Of a stretch of 64,000 nucleotides of DNA, positions 10,462 through 23,763 are shown one piece after another. Made by a program: the position numbers and the translations under genes. The stretch is from the NCBI GenBank assembly GCA_963930655.1, contig OZ005617.1, forward strand, positions 10,666,501 to 10,730,500. Direction: 5' to 3'. Numbering within the stretch: the stretch's first letter is position 1; the number at the start of each line of letters is the position of its first letter. The DNA is from Myrica gale. Lineage: Eukaryota; Streptophyta; Magnoliopsida; Fagales; Myricaceae. The notes below the pieces were generated by a model. It searched no databases. It saw nothing but the letters and a program-made list of their open reading frames with translations, and had not been told where the DNA came from.

Positions 10462-13400
10462 ATAGTTGTCTTCTCTCTAAGTCAGATAGTCCTCCTGACT
10501 TCCTTTACCTGGAGCATCTGGAATGATACAGTTTTTCAGATTCAAAATCCTCAAGTTTCATGCAAGGATTCATACAGGTCACTTAGAGACAACAACATGA
10601 AATCAATTCCCACTTAACCCGAGTGTATATAGTCTATGCCCAGCAAATAAAATCGATTTACTTAGGTGACTAACTTGCTTATCTATCAAATTTAATCCTT
10701 CTTGACATCCAACAACTCATAAGTTACGCATATAGCACTTTCTTCTTGACATAGGCAGCAACATCATTCGGCTCCCAAGTTCCCTTTTCTCCCATTTTAC
10801 AACATGTTCTTGCCTATTCATGTTCGATTTACCTTAATCATATACAAATCACACTAATCATATTTAAATCACACTAACCCCTAGGTTTAGGCCACTGACC
10901 GAAATTTTAATACATCTCAAATCTTACATTTTTCACTTTCATTCCCAAGCTTTAGCACAGCAAGCTTACAGCACCTAAAACCAAGGATTTATACCTTACA
11001 CTTCACATGCACTTAGTTTATTTTCTACTCTCACATGCTAACCCATTATCCAGCCTTAACTAAAGCAAAACCGTGGCATTTAAACACAATAATCAACTTC
11101 AATTCATCAACAATACATCACATGAGAGAGGCATATGGTTCGGCCAACATCAATATACTACATATGTTAACCTATCATATCCAACAGCAACACCAAACTC
11201 ATGACTTTCGTCATCATTAACCAAACCTGTGGCCTTAAGCTTCATTATTTATGCCTTACTAACATGCAAGATATCTTTTAACACTAAACCTCGGTCTTAA
11301 CCTCTAACTCCTTCAGCCATGACATTAAATCCATTTATACATAACATGCAATTTAACTATCATCTACCATTCATTCGGCCATTAGGGTTCCTTCACTAAA
11401 CCATTCGGCCATGCATCAATTTTTAGCGTTCTTTGAACCAAACTTCATCTTCAACATGTTCCCATCCTCCAATATCAGTTTCACAACCTAGGATCTACAA
11501 ATCATAACATAATTTCAAGATCTAGCAAAGGATAATATTCGGCCAAGCATATTGTGAACCATCATCCGAAACTTATCATGCATTACCAACTTCATTGCAT
11601 TTTCCATAAGCAACTCACAACCAAATCATTATTTCTTTCTTCATCTCTAACTTATCCCTTCCTCCAACAACTACATCACAACCAACCTATCAAATCTACC
11701 ATTTTCATACAAAAATGTCAACAAGGACAACGGCCAAACAAGGAGAAATAGAACATGCAAGATTCGGCTAAGCAAAATCCTTTGCTAACCAAAAATCCAA
11801 CCCTACCTCGCTTGTGCTGAACTCAAGAGCTAAAACCTAGCACAAAAACATACAAAATCAGGACCATTGAAGAAAAAGAGTCAAAAACAGTACATGCAAG
11901 ACAACATCTACCTCAACCTCCAACTAGAGCTCTTGGTTTTTACCCAAAATCTTCACTATCCTTCAACTTTCGGTTCCTCCCACAAGAGTGGTTCCAAGGG
12001 CTAAGAATGGTGTCTAATAGGTGCTTAAATGGAAGCTTTGAAGTGAGGAAAAAGAGAAGTAACAACAGCTGAAAATAGCTTAAAGAAATCAAAGCAAGGC
12101 TTGAAGCTTTGGAGTGATTCGGCTATGAGAGTGAGCTGAGTCTCTGTCAAAGGGAAAATGGCTGAGTGAAGTGAGATTTCCAGCCACCAAGAGAGAAGAA
12201 ATAAGCTGAGCAAAGGAAGGTGTTTCGGTTTCAAGAGAAAAGAAGCAAACTTGAACCAAGAGGGTGAGCTTCGGTCAAGGGAAAAGAGAGAAAGCAAGCT
12301 TGAGATGAGAAGTATTTGGTCAAGGCAATGGAAAAGCAAACTCAAAAGAGAAGAAGTGAAGTGTGGTCAAGAGGAAAGTGTGCAAGCTGAAATGAAGAGA
12401 GGGTTGTGTGAATGAGGAGCTAAAATGGAAGAGATGATGTTGAAACTAAAAGTGGCGTGAAAGACAAGCTTGAGTGAGGAGTTCGGCCAAAATTATGAGC
12501 AAGGGGAAACTTGCCAATGATGCCTATGGTCATAGGTGCTAAGGGTGGTGACATGCCTTGTCTTTTCATTTTCAAATCACCTCATTTCTTTGTCTCCAAG
12601 TAAGCCACTCACTTGAATCTACACTTAAGCTTCTAGATTTCTCCTTTTGCTTTCTTCTTGCTTTCACGTGTAGCTCTCTTCCCAATTCACTTATCTACTT
12701 TTTCATTTCACTTTTCAAATGCTATGGGTGGGGACAATAAATGCCTTGTCTTTTCACTTCAATTCACCTCATCTCTTTGTCTCCAAGAAAGCCATTCACG
12801 TGAAGCTCTTGCCAATTCACTTCAATTCACTTTTCCATTTCACTTCTCCACTTTTCCATTTCACTTTTCCACTTTTCATTTTACTTATCACAATATATAA
12901 GCACTTTGACTTATCTCTTATATAATGCATTAGCTTATCACAACATATATATATATTCATAGCTTATCACCAACAACTCATCAACTTATCAACATGATAA
13001 CTTATCTCAAATATAATTACTCTAGCATATTTCTTGATAATCACAATAACTTACCATCCCAATGATTCCTTAACTTATCACTATGATAGGCACACTCACT
13101 TATCAATTAAATTCTTTATCAAGCTATTTTATATATCTAGTAACTTATCATTTAATATCTCTAGTGATAATTTAAGACTAATGATAATTAAGGCTACATA
13201 ATGATGACCAAGGCTACCTATTAAAAGACACAAAAATATTTAAATGCTTAACATAAATTTCATGATTTTCTACCTAGATATTTTCGGCCATAACATATCA
13301 ATTTCTCTTCATAATTTAATTTCATGGATTATGGAATATAATAAGCAATGGAAAAATATAAGTCCATAAAAGAAATTTACCTAGCAAGTTTCGGCTCTTA

Positions 13401-14630
13401 GGAAAAATAGAATTTAAACTTGTAGTAAAAACGTCCACAATGAAAAAGAAATTATTTAAAAAAGTTCTTGAACGAAATTTCATAATAAAATTAATGTACC
13501 ATAAACATTAAACTTATGTCATACATTTGGCCAAAAATATGGCCCCATAAGTTAATTCAAAACGAATACATGGGAAAATACCCAAAGCAAAGTTCGGGGT
13601 CTCACAAAGGCATAGTCACTTTCACCCTTTTTCTCTCACCTCAACCCTTTGTCCCCTCAAGCCTTGCCCTCCCACATGAAGCTCCTTGCCCATTCATTTC
13701 ATTTTCTCTCATTTCTCACTTAGCCTTCACGTGAACATCACACCATTTCAAGCTTTTCTTCTTTTGTCTTGTCTTGTCAATTTTATGCTCATCTTATCTC
13801 TTCTTTGCTCTTCACATGGACCACAAAGCTTTAGGACTTTTCCACTCCTTGCTCTTCACGTGCTACACCATTCTAGACTCTTCTTACTTGTTGCATTTCA
13901 TTTATCTTCTTTTACTTCTCTTATCAAATAACTATCTCAACTTATCACACACATATGTATTCTAACTTATCTCCTATAAGCACTTTAACTTATCTAATTC
14001 AATCCCACAACTTATCAACTCATAAACATGATAAACTATCTCAAAATAATTGCTCTAGCCTATCTCTAAGATAGCCACAACAACCTATTATCTAAAAAGC
14101 TCTCTAGCTTATCACTATGATAAGCAAGTGTGCTTATCAATTAAATTCTCCTCAAGCTTATCGTATATTTAGTAGCTTATCATATAATATCTCTAATGAT
14201 AATTCAAAACTAATAATTAAGGCCACATAATGATGATCAATGCTACCTATTAAAGACACAAAAATATTTAAATGCTTACATGAACTTCATGATTTTCTAC
14301 TTGATTATTTTCGGCCATAATATATAAATCTCTCTTCATAATTTAATTTCATGGATTATGGAATATACTAAGCAAATGGAAAATATAAATCCTTAAAAGA
14401 AACTTACCTAGCAAGTTTCGGATCGTAGGGAAAATAAAATTTAAACTTGCACTAAAACTTCCACAATGAAAAAGAAATTATTTAAAGAAAAATTCTTAAA
14501 ATAAAATTTCATAATAGTTAATGTACCTTAAGCTTAGGTCATACATTGGCCAAAAATATGGCCCCATAATTTAAATTAAAAGCTAATACATAGGAAATAA
14601 CAAAAGAGATAAACGGGGTCTTACAATATA

Positions 14631-15700
14631 CTCCCTATGATATCTTCTCTACATCAAGTTTATCAAAGTATGTTCATTTATCCTTTACCATGGCTCTTAA
14701 CCATCCCCTCCTAGTGTTATCAGTACCTTTTTCTACTCCCACGCAAGAAAGAACTACGTACAAGTGATCACTAAATGCCAGCATCATTGATACCCATATA
14801 ATACAACTACAGAATGCAGTATCATTATAAAGATGAGTTCAGAAGAGAACATTAAATGGGAGACAAGAAAGAGTAAGGAAAAGTAACATGACTAGAAGGA
14901 TAGGCAATTTCTTCACAAACTTTTCTTCCCCATTATAGAGTTGATTTTATGTTTTTAGCGTTTTCCACTATGAGAACTGTTAGAGAAACCGAAGGATTTG
15001 CACAGAATAGAGGAGGAGGAGGAGAGAAAAGATTGTTGACTACACATGCCAATTCTCAAAAAAAAGTCTGGTTCTTTCTTTCTAAATTTCATACCACAAT
15101 CTTTTCTGAACACTACTAAATAAAAACCTAAACCACGCTTTCCATTTAAAACAAAGACAAAAAAATGAACAAAAGAGGGAAACAAAAGTTCATTTGAGAC
15201 CATTTCCAGCGGTAGAAATTGCCAAATCCGGCCAAGAAAAGCAAACGGAACCAGAAATTCAGATACCTTCCAAACTCTCTTTCTAAATTTATCCAATTCC
15301 AACTTCCAATCATCTTCCACAATCCATAGCCTTATCGGCCTATCCCCAGAAACTCAAGTCCAAAACATAGAGGGAGATACACAAATTAACAATTCTAGAT
15401 TCCAACAGCCAACTACATGGATTGCTGTTGCAATTTGCAAATCCATTCTTGATTCTTCCCTGCCATTAGAGCTTAGACTCTCAGTTGAAGAGGCAAAAGA
15501 GAAGGGAGTGGTCGTAAAAGTTTACCTGGCGCTGGTGGCCAGTGGGGAGCGGCTGAGCGAGCGTCGGCGGTGGCCGGTGGGCAACGGGCAGAGAGATCAA
15601 GAAACGAGTGAGAGAGAGAGAGAGAGAGAATGGTCAGGCTTGAAGGGTCGGAAGGAGGGGGAGCGAAGCGGCTGCGTTTTACGCTTCAGAGATAATTTTT
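14631..15700 (-). other. Possible 5' end of a minus-strand transcription unit (weak)
   Basis: Read on the minus strand from 15700, the sequence has a CT-rich leader (the GA repeat at 15610-15629 read in reverse) and a GC-rich stretch ending CCAGCGCCAG followed by GTAAAC, a good splice donor near 15527. No ATG precedes that donor, so any exon 1 would be untranslated. A 121-codon open frame follows at 15320-14955 but has no recognisable domain and could be intronic. This looks like the start of an ordinary plant gene whose remainder would lie to the left and may have been broken by the SL1 insertion. No protein family is recognised. Confidence 0.25.
15610..15629. repeat. (GA)n microsatellite
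   Basis: Ten uninterrupted GA units, in a position typical of plant 5' leaders when read as CT on the minus strand. Confidence 0.9.
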
Positions 15701-18352
15701 TTTAAAGTAGAGTCAAACGACACCGATTTGGACAGCGTCTATACTTGACTAAAAGCCCTAGTTAAGTGTTCGTATTTGATCAATCATCACATTTAGAAAA
15801 TTTAGGCTAATGTTATATCTAATCTACCAATACATATGAACTTACAGAGCACATAGCATAAGGATTCTTCAAGAAAATTAATGACAAACAATGATCATTT
15901 TGCAACATCATCATAGAATATGCACAAGGCATCATCTTTATGCTTTCATCTTTCATAACCTCTTTCATCTTTCCATAACCTCTTTCTTGAGCTCAAGGCT
16001 CCTTTCTTTGGTCCCATTTGGCCTCTTCCTGATCTTGGATACTTTCAAGCCATTTGGCCATCATCATACTTATTGTTGCATCACCATTTCATATCACATA
16101 TGCATAGCATTGTATCATAAACCATGGATTGCAACATTCAACATCATTTTCATCGACCAACCCGTGGTCTATAAGTCCTATCTCCACTGTCATAGCTCAT
16201 AGAGCAAATCAAGAACTCTTTTGAATAATCAAACCAACTCAGCAAGCAATCTTATACACATGTTATAGGAAATATTCATCAAGCTTTAACATGCAAGGTG
16301 TCTAGATTAGGTTTTACTTCATGGCACCTATGAACCTTTCATTTTGCAAAACCCTAAAATCGACATAACCCTAACATGTTCATCATTGAATCACAGCTCT
16401 ATGCACACAAATAAGCATGATCAATCAACACAAGAGAACATGCTATCCATCCTCGACAAAACACAAGAACCTAAACCCTTACCTTGGTGCTCTTGGGTAG
16501 CTCTTGATGTTCTTCTTTTAACACAAGATCTATTGGTTAATGAAACTAATCTTAGGCTAAGAAGAAGTGGAAATTATGATAAGGAAGTAGAGAAGAGGAG
16601 GTACAAGGGAGTGTTCAAGGCCTTGGCCGAACCCCTTTGCCAACTCACCTTGGCATGGAAGTTTCAACCTTCCTTCTCTTCTTCTTCTCTTCTTTCTCTC
16701 CTTCTTCTCCTTTCCCTCTTGGTCGAATGCTCTCAACACTCACCCTTCACTCTCAAGCTCAAATGGCTGGCTGATGGTGTGAGGAATGCACGACAAGGGT
16801 TGGATTTTATAGCCAACCTTGCCATCATTTGGTCAAGGGGTGGCTGCCACAAGCAAGCGCCTTGATTGGGTGGCTTGGGCAGCATAAGGGCTGGAGGAGC
16901 CAAATGGCACACTCCCCCTTCACTAGGTGCTAATCAAGGACACTTACGCAAGCTAAGTTCACTTCAAAATAACATCAATTGTGATTGCAAGCAAGCATGA
17001 CCGGTTGGTCTAATTTTGCATCTTAGTATTCATGCAACAAAGGCCAAAAACATGGGATAAGGGAAAAGGACAAAGAGAACAAGACAAAAGCAAGATCTCC
17101 TTGTGTGTTCCGTGTGCCCTAGGGAGGAGAGAGAGAGTGGGACCAATATGACATCAAATGAGACTTAGGTTAGCAAAATAATTAGCTAAGTTACAAATTT
17201 AATCAATGCATATGTTAGGAAAAGGAAATAGGTAATTAGTCAGTAATTAACTGAGATTAGTGATAGAATAATCAAGATTGACACTAGGTAAAGATTTTAG
17301 ATGTAAACAAGAGAATGAAAAGGGAAAGAGATTAAGCATACCGAAATCCCTTAGTGCAATTAGAACCAAATGAATCATGGGTCAAGAATCAAACCTAGTA
17401 TTTAGAAGATGTTAAATATGAGCTATTGATGTATACTTAGGAAAAATATCATGTGTTTAAATCAAGCAATAGGAATACTAAGGTTTTAACAAGAGAATGG
17501 AAGAATTTTGAATGCATAGAAACCGATAATATACAGACGATCACGATCATAATCATAAATAGGCAAAATACGAGAAATCAATGAAATTAGAGAAGTCGGA
17601 AAATTTAGGAAATTTAGGTCTGTTAATTTTTTTATTGGTTCGGTAATTTATTTATTTTTGGTTCTTTTGATCCTATATTTTGTTTTTGAGAGTCCTATCT
17701 GGTTTTGGATGTAACCATGTTTCACATCCAAAACTTTTGTTTAGCATAAATGCAATGTTTCAGTGAAAAATAAAGTTTTGGATTAATGTTGAATTAGGGG
17801 ATAATAAGCTAGATTAAGGTCTCGATTCAGCTCGATAGCTTTGATATTAGTAACCATATTCTCTTGTTTACATTCGGAGTATGTTTGTTAAATTAGTTTG
17901 TTTAGGGAACTACTAAGCTAATTTGATGATTAGGAAGCATGTAGGTGCCAAATTATCATTTAAGCAAATTGGATGACATGGCAGCCACATGGTCACCAGT
18001 GGAGCTGAATTTTACATGTGTGTGGGAGACTAGATTCAAAGTTTGTAATCATGCTTTGGATAGGTTCAAAATGAAGACAAGTTGGACTTTTCCATTAACC
18101 AAGACAAAGTGAAAAACCGGCTTGTCATACCCCGAGCTTTTAACATAACATGCATTTTGTCTTTGATATCTTGTTTGTGTTTAGCAGTACATTAAGGGGT
18201 ACATAGTGACTAAGTAAGATTTGGAGTTCACACACAACTGAGTTTTTGTTCAGGATGTTGAGCAACACGTATTGGATCAATTTAATATTTTTAGCATGCA
18301 GGACATTTTTTTCTCGAAAACTGAACCATATGATTTTTTTCTTTTAGGGTAA
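15701..18352. other. AT-rich intergenic or old LTR sequence, no gene supported
   Basis: The stretch 15890-16870 has the texture of the SL LTR bodies (cattgcatca-type text, a purine-poor strand, 'catttggcc' pieces) but neither terminus is visible. The open frames at 15891-16202 and 16344-16865 are low-complexity and not convincing. Between 17160 and 18350 I see only AT-rich sequence. TGTCATACCCCGAGC at 18123 resembles a decayed SL start, but no matching target duplication was found. Confidence 0.35.
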
Positions 18353-18523
18353 GTTTGTTTACCGAAATTTTGGGGAATATTCCCAAAATTTTGGATATCT
18401 TTTGAATGTTGAAGTTTATTGCGGTTTGTGAAAAGTTTGAAATGTATGTGTAAAAGTTGGAAATTTTGAAGTATGTTTGTTTTGTTGGAAATTTTGGGCT
18501 CCCAAAATTTTGGGCAAACAAAC
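18353..18523. mobile_element. Small MITE-like inverted-repeat element
   Basis: GTTTGTTTACCGAAATTTTG at the left pairs with CAAAATTTTGGGCAAACAAAC at the right as an imperfect terminal inverted repeat of about 23 bases, with an inner CCCAAAATTTTGG repeat. Total length is about 171 bases. A target-site duplication is not clear, so the superfamily is left open. Confidence 0.6.
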
Positions 18524-18978
18524 ATGTCATTAATATGTTGGGGAGTCATCCACCAGGTTATGGTTCAAGTTTGAAGACTTTTTTTACCCAAGTAGGACAT
18601 TTTATGGAAGCAAGTATGTCGTTTAGCGATCATCGATGGATTAGTGAAAAATTAGCCATTAGGCAAGGAGAATTTCGGCTGCCCTAGAGAGTGACACCTA
18701 TGATGACTAGGAAGCATGAAAAATCAAAGCTAGAAGCAAGACAAATCAATGCAAGAAGTACGACAAAAAAGCTATAACCTAGGAAGCACGAGGTGTCGAC
18801 CACCGGTGGACCCAGGCGGCGACTCATCAAACCTATAGGGTGAATTTATGCCATAGCCTTGCCATGTAGCTGATGTAGGTTGCTAGGTTTCAAAAGGATA
18901 GAAATGTAGCCTAGTGACTCACCAAAGCTAGCCTAGCTAGGCCGGACACGTGTTGAAATGCAATCGGCAGTGTTTTCC

Positions 18979-18988
18979 TATAAATAGG
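18979..18988 (+). promoter_or_regulatory. TATA-box-like site CTATAAATAG
   Basis: A good plant TATA consensus inside sequence that leads into the Copia-A coding remnant. The 500 bases before it and the 285 after it hold no recognisable gene. It may be the promoter of an LTR or of another element; no LTR ends are visible to decide. Confidence 0.35.
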
Positions 18989-19273
18989 TGTGTATTTCGA
19001 CCTTTGAAGAGTACACCATTCAATCTGAATTTTTATGAGTTAAAGGTTGAGAGCAAGAGTGAAGTGAAGTGAAGTGTGAGAAAAAGGAAGAAAACTTCTA
19101 GTGAAGATTCGACTTCAGTAGAGGTAAAGTTTAGTTTGTTATCTTTGATTTCGATTCAAAAATTTTCAAGATGATTTGTGCGAATCTCTTGTATTTCTTA
19201 TTCTAGCATATATTGATGTTGTTGTGCTCTTTCTATTCTTTCTATTCTTCATGTTCTTCATATTGTTCTTTCA

Positions 19274-22200
19274 CGAAGGAACAAAGGTTGTTAGAGATTC
19301 TAAGTTGCAGATGAATATCTCAAGTTTTGAAGAAATAAATATGAATGAAGATGAGTATTTCGAAGAATTCTACAAAAAACTCACAAGTCTAGTCAATTCA
19401 AGTTTAAGTTTAGGAGAAAAGATTCCTGATTCGAAAGTGGTCAAGAAGATCTAAAGGTCACTGCCTGAAAGGTTTAGACCCAAGGTGACTACCATCGAAG
19501 AAAATAAGGACTATTATTCGATAAAACTTGATGAGTTGGTCATTTCTCTTCAAATGTATGAACTAACGTTTCTTACAACTAGAAAAGGAAAATTCATTGC
19601 ACTTAAGGTCATGGATGAGGATTCTGATTCAGACGATGAGTTGTTTGATGAGGATGGCATGACATTATTCGTCAAAAATTTAGAAAAGCATTTTGATTTA
19701 AAAAAGGCAGAAACTGAAAAAATCAGAAATTGAACTCTAAACCCTTTGGTAAATCAAATTGGAAGAATGAAAATTAGAAGGATAAGCCAGCGAAAAGGGA
19801 GTTCAAAAAGAAGCAGGAGTAAGGACTACAATGTCACTAGTGCAAAGGATTTGAACACTTTAGAGTTGAATGTCCTACCTTTTTGAAATCAAAGGGAAAG
19901 AATGCTATGAAGACATCACTCTCAGATTCTGATTCAGATTGAACCTCCTCAGATCATGAAGACTCTAAGAATGATAGGTTAAACCTAGTTACATGTACAT
20001 TTTTAGTTAAAACTAATGAGTTTGTAGATTTTAATGATGTAGAAGAAACTATCACTGAAGATGCAGATGAACTTAAGTGATTAAAGGAGACTTATCAAGA
20101 GTTATATGAAGAAAGTATTAAAGTAAAGAAGGAGAATTGTGGGACCCTTAAGAAAATTAATCTTGTTGAAAAGAGAGATGAGTTAGCTGAAAATTTGTTA
20201 GAGAAAAGTTCTATGGTTCAACAACTTATTAAGATGAACGCTTCTCTTTAAGATTGTGTTTTGAAATTAGCAAGGGCGCTGGACCAAGCTAATGTATAGC
20301 GGAAGAATTTTTCAAGTGGAACCAACAAACTAGATAAGATGTTGAGCATTAATCATTCGGATGGTAGCAAAAGAGGATTGAGGTTCAAGAACAATGCATC
20401 AGCCCCTACATCTTCTAAGAAAGTTGTGTTTGTACCAACCACTCAAAAGAATCCTACCATACCCATAGCTTTGGATAAGTTAAATAAGGTAGTTGCTTCT
20501 AAAAGTCTTGTTTCGATTAATTCTATGTTTTCCAGATTTATACCTACTTGACTATCATACTAAACCTAAGTGTTTTGATCTTGTGAGAAATAGAAATAGA
20601 CGTGTTTCTATATCCACGAATGATTTTTCAAAATCTGAATTTAGTAAGTTGATGATGCAAGTGAGTGTTCTATCTCAGCAAATTCAGCTTATTAATTAGA
20701 TGTTAAATACTTCGGATAACCAAAAGCTGAAGTGGAGAAAGAAAAAGACTAATTCCTATTTTGTTGCACACATTGCCTTAAAGGCAAAGAGCAATTTCAT
20801 TTGATAAATTGACAACGGTTTCTCCAAACACGTGTGGAAACAAAAGTTTGTTTACAACTCTCAAGGACATCAAAGGAGGAGCTGTAACTTTTGGTGATGG
20901 AAGTAAATGTGAGATTCTTCGTAAATGATCTATAACTATTTATGGTTGATATGTGCAAGGATTGAAATCGAATCTCTTAAGTATAAGTCAAATCTGTAAT
21001 TTAGGGTTTAATGTTCGGTTTACTAAAAACAAATGTTATGTGATTAACTCCAAAAGAAAATCTATTTTTAGTGGTACACGTACATTTGATAAATGCTATG
21101 GTCTGATTCTTGATGATAGTTTATCTTTGCACCAAAGGTTGGGTAACATAAATTATTGTGACTTAGCTAATATTTCTAATCTAGTTGATGGTATTCCTAA
21201 ACTAGAATGGATTGTTGACAAGGTATGTGGACCTTGTCAACTTGGTAAAATAATGAATCTTATAAAAAGTTCACAGATGTTCTTACTATTAAATGTTTGG
21301 AACTGTTGCATATGGATTTAATGGGGCCAACAAGGACTGAAGGTCTTGGTTGCAGAAAATACATACTTGTTGTTGTAGATGAATTTTTCAGGTTAACTTG
21401 GATTGTACTTCTGAGGGAGAATTCTAAAGCTTTTGAGAAGATTAAAAGCTTGTGTATTCGACTGTAAAATGAACAAGACTGCAAAATCTCAAGAATCCGA
21501 AGTGATCATAGGAAGGAGTTTGACAACATTAGCTTCCATACTTTTTGCCTTGATGAGGGAATACATCAAGAATTTTCTGCACCCATAACTCCTCAACAGA
21601 ATGAAGTTGTTGAAAGTAAGAACCTGTTTCAAGAAATGGCTTGTTTGATTCTTCATGGTAAGGATTTTGCTAAAAGGTTTAGGGGTGAAGCTATACATAC
21701 TACATGTTATTTCATTAATCATGTATATTTTCATCCTAAAACAAAGAAAACTCCTTATGAGATTAGGAAAGGAAAAAGGTTGTGAAGTATTTTTAAGTTT
21801 TTGGTAGTAAATGTTATATTTTACTTAATAGAGAAAATACGTGTAAATTCGATTATAGAAGTGATGAAGGAATATTTTTTAGGTTATTCGTCAACTAGTA
21901 GAGCTTACCAAACAACTCACGTACTTTGACTGTTATAGAGTCTATCAATGTGAAAAAGATGATGATTCAAATACTACTAACCTAGAAGATATTGAGATTG
22001 AGAAACTAGATACTCAGGTTGAAGAAACGTCTGAAGTTACAGAACATTCATATATCACTGAAGAAAAAGGTGATCAAGTTGACACAGAGTCTGAAGATAA
22101 TAGACAATCAGATTTTGATGATGTCAAAGAACCTCCTTCATGTGTGAAGAAGAATCATCCCGAACAAAATGTCATTGCTAAGATCGATGAAGGTATGAGA

Positions 22201-22990
22201 CTAAGAGGTAGAGTTCTAAACCAGATTTCTTAGTCATGTTATGTTCTTTATATAAACCTAAAAAAGTTACTGAAGCATTAAATGATGAATTTTGGGTTAA
22301 TGCTATTCATGAAGAACTAAATTAGTTCAATAGAAATGATGTGTGGTTCTTAATTCCAAGACCTAGTAACACTAATATCAATGGTACAAATTGTATATAC
22401 AAGAGCAAATAAGATGAAATGGCGTTGTGATAAAAAACAAAGCTCGTCTTGTAGCTCAAGGTTAAACCCAAGTAGAAGGTATTGATTTTGATGAAACATT
22501 TGCATCGGTAGCAAGATTAGAGTACATTTGAATTCTATTAGCAATATCTTGCTCTATGAGTTTTAAATTACATCAAATGGATGTAAAGAGTGCGTTTTTA
22601 AATGGTATTATGCAAGAAGAAGTTTTTTGTAGAACAAGGTTTCATTAAACTGAAGGAACCTCTTTATGGACTAAAACAAGCTCCTAGAGCTTGGTCTGAT
22701 AGGCTGACTACATATTTGCTTGATAAAGGTTTCATAAGAGGAGGTGCTGATCGTACTCATATCATTAAGAAAGTTGATGTACTACATTATTATTGCTCAA
22801 ATATTTGTTGATGATATTGTGTTTGGCTATCCTATGAAATTACATGCTTTAGAATTTGTTGAGTCCATGAAAAATTATTTCGAAATGAGTATGGTTGGAG
22901 AACTTCATTATTTTCTTGGTCTACAAATTAAAAACAGCAAAGGCGGTTTGTTTATTTCTAAATCGAAGTATGCAAAAATCTTTTCAAAGA
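19274..22990 (+). pseudogene. Copia-A: Sirevirus-like Ty1/copia gag-pol, heavily degraded
   Basis: The domain order gag, zinc knuckle, protease, pre-integrase, integrase, reverse transcriptase is readable but split by many stops and frameshifts. Gag (19274-19735) has EDEYFEEFYKKL and RSLPERFRPKV blocks, as in Sirevirus/Maximus copia. The CCHC knuckle is at about 19828-19876, with a stop between the first two Cys. Protease remains (near 20800) read IDNGFSKH where DSG.S.H is expected. The pre-integrase histidine/cysteine region runs 20953-21290 and the integrase 21290-21790. Reverse transcriptase (22240-22985) keeps LYGLKQAPRAW and a VDDIVFG piece, with a frameshift at the YVDD site. The 5' gag and the RNase H are missing. 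No LTR pair is visible. Confidence 0.85.
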
Positions 22991-23763
22991 GAATCATTTT
23001 CTCCAGAAATAGAGATTCTCAAAATCAGATTTTTACTAGGCGAATAGGGCCGCAAAATATGGTGGATTATGGGTAACGATATTCTCTGAGTAGTCATCAC
23101 TATTATTATCATATCTTCCATGTCAGATATCCGATTGATGCAGTTCATTATGGATTTAAAAGACAACTGAGGACATTGTCTGCATAAATAATGCTTTTCA
23201 AATTCCGACATTTACTAGGAGAAAAATGGCCTGCAATTTAAGGAGTAAAATCTTGAACATTGAATGTGCAAATTTGGGATACAATTTTCTTTCTTTGGAA
23301 GGAAGATGACTTGGAGGATGGGGGAAAAACTTGTTCAGTTCATGGAGGCTAGAGGGTTTTGGCTAATTTTGATTTTCTCTTTATTTTCTTTAGCTATCTT
23401 TTAGGGGGGAGTTTCTTTGCTCTAATGGGTAGCTAAATCTCTAAACAATGCTATGGATTAACTTGTACGAATAATGGTATTATCTATTTAATTTTAATTC
23501 ATGTAATCGTTCTTCACGTTGATGCAACTCTTGTTTATCATTCTCCGACTGTTATTAGTTATTTTCTCATCTATGAATGATCTTGGAATTGATTCTCTTC
23601 TTCATTGATCTTATCTATCCTAGCTATTTATAGCCAAATCGTACTACCTACGCAGCAACAATATCGCGTCATGGACGAGGCAAATGATGTGAACAAATAT
23701 ATTCTAAAACAATGCATCAATGTAAATAAAGTTCGCTATATTCATAAACATGAGCAAATGCCT
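22991..23763. other. Unclassified sequence after the truncated Copia-A
   Basis: Copia homology stops near 22990, before RNase H. What follows has two similar 'tttactaggcgaa...ggcc' and 'tttactaggagaa...ggcc' pieces (23031 and 23212), suggestive of a decayed DNA-transposon fragment, and then AT-rich text. No gene is supported. Confidence 0.35.

Larger units (their letters stand above)
6500..13606 (+). mobile_element. SL2: solo LTR inserted in SL1
   Basis: Starts TGTCACGCCCCGAACGCAG and ends TTCGGGGTCTCACA, with a perfect duplication AAGGC at 6495-6499 and 13607-13611. SL3 and its 5-bp duplication interrupt it after only 231 bases. Without them it is about 3.37 kb. Its tail (about 13200-13606) is clearly homologous to the SL1 tail (about 14220-14625), including a 'tttcggccataa' stretch and an 'atggattatggaatat' stretch, so both are the same subfamily. 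It keeps the GTCAG...CTGAC hairpin (10481-10499) but lacks the GGTACGGTACCGACC site. It has no internal genes. The long open frame on the minus strand at 12025-12345 is compositional. Confidence 0.85.
3819..14625 (+). mobile_element. SL1: long solo LTR, oldest of a three-deep nest
   Basis: Begins TGTCACGCTCCGAACGCC and ends AACGGGGTCTTACA, so it has the TG...CA ends of an LTR. It is flanked by a perfect 5-bp duplication ATATA at 3814-3818 and 14626-14630. Removing the nested SL2 plus its duplication leaves about 3.7 kb. There is no primer-binding site, internal coding region or second LTR, so a solo LTR made by LTR-LTR recombination is the simplest reading. A small non-autonomous element is possible. 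The superfamily is not shown by the sequence; Ty3/gypsy is a guess from the length. Landmarks are the terminal fold-back, the GTCAGG...CCTGAC hairpin at 4074-4092, and the GGTACGGTACCGACC site at 4569-4583. Confidence 0.85.

Noticed and set aside
12025..12345. 106-codon open frame on the minus strand inside SL2, with a similar one in SL1 (6106-6342)
   Set aside because: Leu/Ser/Phe-rich text produced by a purine-rich strand. The two are alike because the LTRs are homologous. No domain, and the reading is not kept in SL3 to SL5.
15508..15705. 65-codon plus-strand frame over the GA repeat
   Set aside because: Low complexity; the region is better read as the leader of a minus-strand transcript.
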